From: Acidobacteriota bacterium
GTDB lineage: Bacteria; Acidobacteriota; Thermoanaerobaculia; Gp7-AA8
Length of the DNA: 49,645 nucleotides
Assembly (NCBI GenBank): GCA_021781455.1
Contig: JAJXWV010000038.1
Coordinates: forward strand, 1 to 49,645
Direction of reading: 5' to 3'
This document shows, in pieces, positions 43,685 to 49,645 of this stretch. Made by a program: the position numbers and the translations under genes. Under the pieces are notes generated by a model, which was given only the letters and a program-made list of their open reading frames with translations, was not told the DNA's origin and did not search any database. The first letter of the stretch is position 1, and the number at the start of each line of letters is the position of its first letter.

Positions 43685-44614
43685 TCACCAGTTCTCTTCC
43701 GCGACTTTCCAGCGACCACCTTCTTTGACGATCTTTGCCGTCCCGAACCGCACCCTTCTTTCTGTCGTCCTGCGCAGCTCGAGGATCGTGCCGCCGGCGT
43801 CGCGCACGCCGCCGACGATCTCGACTTTGCCGGGAGGGACGCCGTGCATCATCGCCCACGAGGCGAGATCCGATGGCGTCAGCGCCGGCACCTGCATCTG
43901 TGAGGCGACGGCACTCTTCATCGTCGCGGTCATCTGATCGAGGAGCGCTTTCGTATTTCCTGCTTCCATCAGCTTGTAGAAGGCGAGGTACATCGCCCCT
44001 TCTTCGCCGCCGCCGGGCTGGACGATGCGAGCCTTCTCGCGCGTCTCGACCTGCGTGCGCTGCGCGGCGATCGCCGCCGCTGCCGGGACTTCGAAGCCCT
44101 TCTGTCCGATGGGCGCGAAGTACGACACCTCGTACTCCCACTTCGTGTCGAAGAACTCCTGCCGCTCTCTGGTGCGCGCGCGGCCGCCGGTCCAGCCGGC
44201 CGGCATCGTATACGGCTCGTACCAGTAGACCTCGTCGCCGCCGGACGGAGTGGGCGTCTGGAAACTGCGCTCGAAGAGCACGACCGTGTCGAGGACTCCG
44301 TCGGGTCTGATGAAGAGCTCGATGGCGGAGGACTCGCCCTTCTGCACGCGATCGCGGAACGGTGATGGCTTCTGACCGGCGATGCCGAGGGCAGCCTCGC
44401 TGGCGAGCGTGTCCTGCGGCAGCGGCTGTCCGCTGATCATGACGCGCGTGACACCTTTGCTGTCCCGGAATGCGTAGGCATATTGCAGCGTCGTCGTACG
44501 GCCGTTGACTTTAAGCGTCCCCGACGCGTTAGGCGCGGGGTTCGCAGCCCGTGCCGGCAGAGCGAGTGCGAGAGTGCAGATCACCATCCACAGAGTCCGC
44601 GAAGCGATCGACAT
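43685..44614 (-). CDS. Secreted hypothetical protein
   Basis: A 309-residue exported protein with a signal peptide (LWMVICTLALALPARA, cleavage near RAANP). The mature region begins with a beta-rich domain that includes ASGTLKVNGRTTTLQYAYAF, a pattern often seen in secreted acidobacterial proteins of unknown function. A helical part follows (AFYKLMEAGNTKALLDQMTA), then a C-terminal beta unit (KVEIVGGVRDAGGTILELRR and FGTAKIVKEGGRWKVAEENW) resembling a NTF2/SnoaL-like end. No catalytic site is visible. It stands alone between the long inverted repeat and the hydrolase gene. Confidence 0.65.
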   Translation of the reverse strand: MSIASRTLWMVICTLALALPARAANPAPNASGTLKVNGRTTTLQYAYAFRDSKGVTRVMISGQPLPQDTLASEAALGIAGQKPSPFRDRVQKGESSAIELFIRPDGVLDTVVLFERSFQTPTPSGGDEVYWYEPYTMPAGWTGGRARTRERQEFFDTKWEYEVSYFAPIGQKGFEVPAAAAIAAQRTQVETREKARIVQPGGGEEGAMYLAFYKLMEAGNTKALLDQMTATMKSAVASQMQVPALTPSDLASWAMMHGVPPGKVEIVGGVRDAGGTILELRRTTERRVRFGTAKIVKEGGRWKVAEENW

Positions 44615-44717
44615 GAGATCTCCTTCCGATCTGGATCGGGCGCATGGTAGTCGCCCGCGTTCGGCGCTGCGGTGATGTCCGACTGCCTTGCGGCGTGTCG
44701 GGGGTCATTTGGTCCGG

Positions 44718-45632
44718 TCATCGGGTTTCGAGATACCCGTTCAGCACGGCCAGGACCGCGTCGACGACGCGGCGGTGTCGCACCCCGACGTGCCCCGTGT
44801 TCGTCCAGCGAAGCTCCTTCGGCTGCCCGGCGCGATTGAAGAACGCCAGAACCGCCTCGGGAGGGAAGCGCTGATCATCCCGCGCCGCGATCACGAGCAG
44901 TCGACGCGGCGCAATGCGCGCCACGTAGTGTGCGGGGTCGAACGTGTCGATCGGAATGCGGGCCAGGCGCACCAGCGCCGGTCGCAGCCATGCCGGCACG
45001 CTCCGCCCCTCGGCGTCGAGCGTGGCCGACAGATCCGCGCCTCCGTGAACGAGCACGACCTGCGGTACGCGTGTGTCGATCGCTCCGTGGATCGTCGCGA
45101 AGATCGAGCCGAGGCTCGCGCCGAGGAGAACGATGCGCCTGGTGTCGAGGCGCTCGTCGCGCGCGAGATCGTCGACGGCGAGCATTCCGCCGGCCACCGT
45201 GCGGTATGCCGCCTGCCGGATGTCGTAGAGAGCGCGCACTCTGCCGATCAGCGTGTGCGGCGGCGTCCAGGGATACTGCACCGCGACGACGACGAGGTCG
45301 TCTTTCGCAGGGATGAGTTGCAGGATTGCCTCGCCGGTGTCCGCTCCGGCATACGTGATCACGATGCGATAGTCGGGACGCAAGGCGAGCGGGCGCCGGA
45401 TCCACGCCGTCGTGAGCGTCTCGCCACGGTCGTTGCGCAGCGCGACGCAGCGGATTGTCGACTGCCCATCGCGTTGTGCCACGAGCACCCGAGCCCCGCC
45501 GAACTGACCGCGCAACTCGAGAATGTGCTTCGTGCCATCGGACGGAAGGAGCAGTGCGAACAGGACGGCAGCGGTCGCGAGGGTGGCGAAGACGATTGTG
45601 AGAGCGATGAGGATGCGACGGAGCCAGCGCAT
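44718..45632 (-). CDS. Membrane-anchored alpha/beta hydrolase
   Basis: A 304-residue protein with an N-terminal membrane anchor (RILIALTIVFATLATAAVLF), then an alpha/beta hydrolase fold. The nucleophile elbow is GASLGS in RIVLLGASLGSIFATIHGA, the acid probably Asp in IAARDDQRFPPEAV, and the base His in TNTGHVGVRHRR. The oxyanion region lies around VAVQYPWTPPHTLIG. The order Ser-Asp-His fits the family. The substrate is unknown; a lipase/esterase or peptidase-like role is possible. The gene is alone on its strand, and the 3' end is close to the next secreted gene's terminus. Confidence 0.8.
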   Translation of the reverse strand: MRWLRRILIALTIVFATLATAAVLFALLLPSDGTKHILELRGQFGGARVLVAQRDGQSTIRCVALRNDRGETLTTAWIRRPLALRPDYRIVITYAGADTGEAILQLIPAKDDLVVVAVQYPWTPPHTLIGRVRALYDIRQAAYRTVAGGMLAVDDLARDERLDTRRIVLLGASLGSIFATIHGAIDTRVPQVVLVHGGADLSATLDAEGRSVPAWLRPALVRLARIPIDTFDPAHYVARIAPRRLLVIAARDDQRFPPEAVLAFFNRAGQPKELRWTNTGHVGVRHRRVVDAVLAVLNGYLETR

Positions 45633-45953
45633 GCATCGAAGCGAACGAGGTTCGGGCCGCCAAAGTTTCCAGGCTCGCGACTACTTTGCAGATTCTTCGC
45701 GAGACACGACGATTCTCCCCTCGCCGCTCCGCGGCTCTGACGAAGAGGAGCTGCACTCTCCAGAGAAGACCTTGACCCCAAGCGGATCCCCCCAAGGTCA
45801 GAACCACCAAGCGGGCCTGACTCCGATCGGGCCTCTTCCTGTGACCCTGACCTATCACCTCCGCCTGGCCCGAGCGGGCCATTCGCAGTTCCGCTCCTGC
45901 GGCGCGGCGTGGTACACCCGCTGCCCGGCACGCTCTCCGCAACTCGACACTGC
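45633..45953. other. Intergenic region with GACCCC-type motifs
   Basis: No gene is found in these 320 bp. It contains TTGACCCCAAGCGGATCCCC at 45772 and AGGTCAGAACC at 45793, related to GGGGTC motifs near 33478, 37620, 46865 and 47548, and is the shared upstream region of the hydrolase (minus) and the next secreted protein (plus). Confidence 0.4.
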
Positions 45954-46784
45954 ATGAAACGCTCTCTGTTCCTTCTCCTGATTTTGATTGCATCGACGGC
46001 CGGCGCCGACGTCGTGCAGCCAATTGGCGCCGCACCGCAGATCCTGATCGCGGTCGCTGGCAGCGTCGCCGGTGCGAACGGCACGTTCTTCCGTTCCGAC
46101 ATCGCCCTGCTCAACCTGGCCAGCCATGACCAGATGGTGGTCCTGCAGTGGCTGTCCCAGAGCGGGAGCGCAATGGCGGCAGCGATCACGCTGCCGGCTC
46201 AAAGCGGCATGCGCTCGGCGGACTTCGTCACCGACCGCCTCGGTCAGACGGGCCTCGGTGCAATCCTCGTCACCGGCGTGTCGTCGTTCACGGCCGGCGG
46301 TCCGGTTGTCGCCGACCCGAGCGCGCGCCTATACGCGAGCGTGCGCATCTGGACGCCGCAGCAGGGAACGAACGGCACCACGTCCCAGAGCCTCCCGGCC
46401 ATTCCGGCTAATACCATTAACACCCCGACGGCCGCTCTGTTCTCCGTCGGCGGGGCGGACGAGCCGCCGAGCTATCGGACGAACGTCGGGATCGTGAATA
46501 TCGATCCGACACTGACGCAGACGTTCGTTCTGACGATCGTCACTCCGGCGCCACCCGGCCCTCCAGGGCCGCCCCCGCGGCTGATCTCAGTCACCGTTCC
46601 GCCGATGTCGATGGAGCAGATCCCGGTCGGAAGCGGTCTGACGGCCGGAACGCAGATCAACATCAATCCGGTCTCCGTGAACGGCGGCGCGGTCACGACC
46701 CGCTGGGTCGCCTATGGATCGACGATCAACAACGTGACCGGCGACGCCTGGTCCGAGCTTGCGGTGACGGGAACGCAGCCGTAG
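45954..46784 (+). CDS. Secreted hypothetical protein
   Basis: A 276-residue exported protein. The signal peptide is residues 1-18 (RSLFLLLILIASTAGA, cleavage before Asp-Val-Val). The mature part is beta-rich with conserved-looking repeats: FFRSDIALLNLASHDQMVVL, SGMRSADFVTDRLGQTGLG and SYRTNVGIVNIDPTLTQTF, a pattern seen in secreted adhesin-like or S-layer-associated domains in which polar strands alternate with Asn/Asp-rich turns. A Pro/Gly stretch (PGPPGPPP) divides the two halves. No catalytic motif is seen. ATG 45954 fits the signal peptide; upstream text is not protein-like. Confidence 0.7.
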   Translation: MKRSLFLLLILIASTAGADVVQPIGAAPQILIAVAGSVAGANGTFFRSDIALLNLASHDQMVVLQWLSQSGSAMAAAITLPAQSGMRSADFVTDRLGQTGLGAILVTGVSSFTAGGPVVADPSARLYASVRIWTPQQGTNGTTSQSLPAIPANTINTPTAALFSVGGADEPPSYRTNVGIVNIDPTLTQTFVLTIVTPAPPGPPGPPPRLISVTVPPMSMEQIPVGSGLTAGTQININPVSVNGGAVTTRWVAYGSTINNVTGDAWSELAVTGTQP

Positions 46785-46864
46785 CCCTGTGGCTGCGCGA
46801 ACCGCCCCTTCATCCGCCTTCGTCCCCTTCTTTCCCGAGGCCCCGGAATGGCGGCCCCGGAATG

Positions 46865-47088
46865 GGGTCGGGTCTTCGGTCCGGCGTTGGGAAGACAACT
46901 CAGGGTCAGACAACTCAGCGCGAACGTTGCGGAACGCGCGCGAACGTTGCGGAACGCGCGCGAACGTTGCGGGGTCAGGTCTTTGCTCCGCGGTCGCATT
47001 CCGGAGGCGCGGCAAAGGAAACGCATGAACACACAACACTTACCTCCCTGACGCCCGCGCGTAGCACCGCCAATCGAAGACCCGACCC
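46865..47088. mobile_element. Miniature element with 14-bp inverted ends, copy 1
   Basis: A 224-bp element bounded by perfect inverted ends GGGTCGGGTCTTCG and CGAAGACCCGACCC. It equals copy 2 plus 40 extra bases, which are two additional tandem units of CGAACGTTGCGGAACGCGCG (46919-46970). It encodes no protein. Confidence 0.85.
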
Positions 47089-47108
47089 TGTTCCAGAGGC
47101 CCGGAATG

Positions 47109-47292
47109 GGGTCGGGTCTTCGGTCCGGCGTTGGGAAGACAACTCAGGGTCAGACAACTCAGCGCGAACGTTGCGGGGTCAGGTCTTTGCTCCGCGGTCG
47201 CATTCCGGAGGCGCGGCAAAGGAAACGCATGAACACACAACACTTACCTGCCTGACGCCCGCGCGTAGCACCGCCAATCGAAGACCCGACCC
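47109..47292. mobile_element. Miniature element with 14-bp inverted ends, copy 2
   Basis: A 184-bp element with the same inverted ends and the same interior as copy 1, apart from the tandem expansion and at least one base change (ACCTCCCTG to ACCTGCCTG). It lies 20 bp after copy 1 in the same orientation and cuts into a RAYT-type transposase frame at 47300. Confidence 0.85.
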
Positions 47293-47300
47293 TGTTCCAG

Positions 47301-47394
47301 GATCTTCGTCGAGGAAGATCGGCTCATGGTTATTCCCGCGACTGAAGACGTGCCAGGTGGCGCCAGCGAAGTCGAGCCGAAGACGGCGTGCCAT
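47301..47394 (-). pseudogene. REP-associated (Y1) transposase, N-terminal fragment
   Basis: The minus strand from ATG 47394 reads MARRLRLDFAGATWHVFSRG and then NNHEPIFLDEDP, the opening of REP-associated tyrosine transposases, and breaks off at the outer edge of miniature element copy 2. The catalytic His-x-His and Tyr regions are absent. Proteins of this family mobilise palindromic repeats like those seen across the window. Confidence 0.75.
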
Positions 47395-48011
47395 CGAAAC
47401 CGAGGCTACATCGGTGGCTCGCAATTGCCGAGGAACGACATCGAACGTGCGCCTGTCGGTTTCAGAACGTCCTCGGAACGGAAACTACGAAGGGGTTTGC
47501 TCTACGGCCCGTAGAGAAGCAGGGAGCGAGACCGAAGACAGAGGCTTTGACCCCATTTGGTCCCGTCACGCACACATAGCGCCGGTGGTAGCGGAACTAC
47601 TGCGCACTTCTCCTGCGTCTGAGATCCTGAACGCAACGCGATCGGCGAATAGACGAATTTCTCTGGCAATGGCCGTCGCGCGCGTTGCCCTGACTCGGGA
47701 GCGAAGAACACCCTGATGTTCAGCGTGTAGGACGTCCATGGCCGAGCAACACCTCCTCAACAGTGGTGAGAAGGTATGCCGAAAGAGACCAACACCGAAG
47801 TTGCCCAAGTTCGAACCAAGCACTCCAGCACGCAGCCGGCTGGCGCGCCGGACAGCAGTAGGCCGGGACCACATGTCGTTAGGTGATCAAACTTACATCC
47901 ATACCGCCGTCGTGACTGCTGTACTGCTGTCCACCACGTCGCCGCCCCTTCGTGCTCCGACGCACGTCGGTGGAGCGACAGAGAAGTCGGGTCGACTTGA
48001 GGAGGAAACCT
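47395..48011. other. Non-coding stretch
   Basis: No convincing gene. It contains TTTGACCCCATTTGGTCCCG at 47547 (again the GACCCC motif). The region has a lower GC feel than its neighbours towards 48 kb, in keeping with the change of base composition in the subtilase gene that follows. Confidence 0.35.
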
Positions 48012-49385
48012 TTGAGAAGGTCAAATCTAATGCGAATATACGTGGCCCTAACCATCACATGTTTAGCGACAGCCGCGGCCCAAGCCGATCACGGGCGCAT
48101 CTTTAGACATCCAAACCCGGTGCCGAATCGCTACATCGTCGTTTTCAAGGATTCTGCGACGAACCGACCCAACGTTCGGGCCCTTGCGCACGAACTCGCA
48201 GCAAAGCACGGAGCGACCATCCCGAAAAACCCCCAAGGGGAAGAGTTGCTGCAGTGGACAGTACAAGGATTCGTAGCGGTCATGCCCGACACGGCTGCCA
48301 CGGCAATCGCGAATGACCCACGCGTTGACTTCGTTGAACAAGACGCGTACGCGAGTGTGTCGCGATCGCTCTCCATCGACATGAGTGGCGACTATCGACT
48401 ATGGAGCCTCGATCGATTGGATGGCGGCCGCGCAGTCTGGGACGGTTCGACATATTGGGGCGATCGAGCGTACAATTATCAAACCGACGGAACTGGTGTC
48501 TACATTTACATGATAGATACCGGCGTTGACCGAAGTCACTCAGAATTCAGTAATGGGAACGTGTTGGACGGCGTTCAATTCGCTGATGATCAATACTCGG
48601 CCACGGCGCCATGTGGATCGGGTGCGATCCTCGATGAACGGTATTTCGCTGTGCCACACGGGACGGGGACCGCGTCGGTAGCAGGCGGGATGAACGTTGG
48701 TGTCGCAAGTGGTGCATACATCGTTCCAATCAAGGTAGCGGCGTGCGACGGCACGATCTATGTGTCCTGGCTCTGCCTGGGCATGGATTGGATTGTCGGC
48801 CCTTATAACAGTTGGCGGTACGACTACTATGGTAACCCTACCCCGGGGGTCGTAAGCTGCAGCGTGTTTTACGATTCACAAACATGGACTGGTCGCAACA
48901 CGGTCACGGACATTGGCCCAGGCGCATTCGGCCAGGCTATTCAGGACGTGATTCGAGGATGCCCGCTCGCAGAGGCACCGTGCCAGCCGAACCAGCGGGG
49001 GCTCGCGGTGATCGCGTCAGCAAACAATCAAGGCCAAGCCGACAGGGCGTGTTCACAGTGGCCGGCGAAGCTGTCCTACAACGGCCTTACCGATCAAAAC
49101 GGCACGTTCCTGGTCGGGTATCAGGATTTTCGCGTCATCACGGTTGGGGGAACTGATGAGCAGGATCGCATCTGGAACTGCTTGAACTCTAGCGATTGCA
49201 TTGTTACTAACCCATCCCCATTAACGTACGATGCGAACGCTATGGGTTCTAACTACGGGAAATGCGTGGACATCTATGCTCCAGCCCACAACATCAAAGC
49301 GGCAGCAATGCGAGGCCCCGGCTCCTACCGTTACTCAATCCGCGATTCGGAGGCAATAAACGTTACTAATCAGTCGCGAACATAG
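48012..49385 (+). pseudogene. Subtilisin-like (S8) protease, truncated before the catalytic Ser
   Basis: A 457-codon frame starting at TTG 48012 behind GGAGG (ATG 48030 is the alternative). A signal peptide (RIYVALTITCLATAAAQA) is followed by an inhibitor I9 prodomain (PNRYIVVFKDSATNRPN to RVDFVEQDAYAS). The S8 domain shows catalytic Asp169 in YIYMIDTGVDRSHSEF, His216 in VPHGTGTASVAGG and the proteinase K-like SNYGKCVDIYAPAHNIKAA. The next expected block with catalytic Ser (GTSMA) is missing; after GPGSYRYS the frame passes into foreign sequence and stops. Asn-, Tyr- and A/T-rich codons differ from most neighbours, which suggests horizontal transfer. An IS630-type transposase end lies exactly where the protein breaks off. 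Confidence 0.75.
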
Positions 49386-49645
49386 GCTACAGAGGCAGCT
49401 TTGAAGAAAGAGCGAACCAGGGAGGGTCTGCGGCGGATGTTGGCGAGGTCGAGATGAACGCGGCGATGAAGCGACTCGTTTGCTTTGAGCGGCTCTTTGC
49501 TGACGCCTGTCTTACGACAGGTAGTTCCAGACAAACTCGTCAGGGTTCAGCTCGGGTGCGTAGCCGGGAAGAAAGTGCAACTCGAGTCGGCCGGCCTGGC
49601 TCTGCACAAAGGCACCAATGAGTTTCGCGCGGTGGGCTGGATGGC
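49370..49645 (-). mobile_element. IS630-family transposase, C-terminal part (runs off the window edge)
   Basis: On the minus strand the frame entering at the right edge reads HPAHRAKLIGAFVQSQAGRL and then HFLPGYAPELNPDEFVWNYL, the DDE catalytic end of IS630 transposases with the final Glu in ELNPDE. At a stop near 49517 the frame shifts by one base and continues as KTGVSKEPLKANESLHRRVH, then RRRPSLVRSFFKAASVAYV, ending at a stop at 49370-49372. The rest of the element lies beyond the window. The frameshift suggests it is inactive, unless it is a sequencing error. Confidence 0.8.

Noticed and set aside
46919-46970. Possible CRISPR-like repeat
   Set aside because: The 20-bp units are directly adjacent tandem copies without spacers, inside a miniature element.
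1-49645. tRNA or rRNA genes
   Set aside because: No T-loop/acceptor pattern or conserved rRNA block was found by eye; a covariance search would be needed to exclude them.

Overview
The window is high-GC bacterial DNA with Gram-negative features: outer-membrane barrels, CxxCH cytochromes exported across the inner membrane, and a periplasmic TlpA-type thioredoxin. The gene families (a VWFA-related acidobacterial-type protein, a DUF3187 barrel, a PknB-like kinase, BlaI, many secreted propeller and unknown proteins) and the heavy load of intergenic palindromes fit an Acidobacteriota-like genome. That placement is inferred from family content; there is no rRNA or tRNA in the window to confirm it.

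Layout. 1-6.4 kb: the 3' end of a DbpA-type RNA helicase, a large unknown membrane protein, small proteins, a type I asparaginase, two decayed genes and a HEAT-repeat protein. 6.7-22.1 kb is the main functional block. A 1443-residue sensor kinase with seven PAS domains and a periplasmic CxxCH motif overlaps an NtrC-type sigma-54 activator. After a 240-bp gap come a receiver protein, an EAL-domain protein, CheY, CheA, CheW, a transmembrane chemoreceptor, a HEAT-repeat protein, CheR and CheB, mostly with overlapping or near-touching ends. The gap holds two palindromes (TCTCACGTGAGA and TCTCACG-ATG-CGTGAGA) and, about 90 bp further on, a close sigma-54 promoter match (TGGCAGCAAGGTTGCT). The sequence therefore suggests a chemosensory operon switched on by its own two-component pair and tied to cyclic-di-GMP through the EAL protein. 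No flagellar or pilus gene is present.

22.1-27.4 kb: a porin, a DUF3187 outer-membrane protein, a TlpA-like thioredoxin, a pirin, a truncated HutD and RNase HI. 27.4-34.2 kb is repeat-rich: a VIT-family transporter, a chimeric pseudogene (IlvE start plus efflux-adaptor end), a B12-binding radical SAM protein, a secreted beta-propeller and a decayed secreted gene, with four copies of a ~120-bp palindromic repeat. 34.2-39.0 kb: a TauE/SafE-type exporter with a DUF1634 partner, a membrane Ser/Thr kinase and an N-terminally truncated VWFA-related protein. 39.0-42.6 kb: a DUF559 nuclease remnant between copies of a second repeat family, then a two-gene cytochrome bd-like/dihaem cytochrome c module. 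42.7-43.3 kb: BlaI with a perfect double operator but only a remnant of a partner gene. 43.3-49.6 kb: secreted proteins, a membrane-anchored hydrolase, two miniature elements with 14-bp inverted ends beside a RAYT transposase remnant, and a subtilase cut short by an IS630-family transposase at the window edge.

The strongest candidate for an undescribed system is the 6.7-22.1 kb block. The rest of the window shows genome decay and small-element proliferation.
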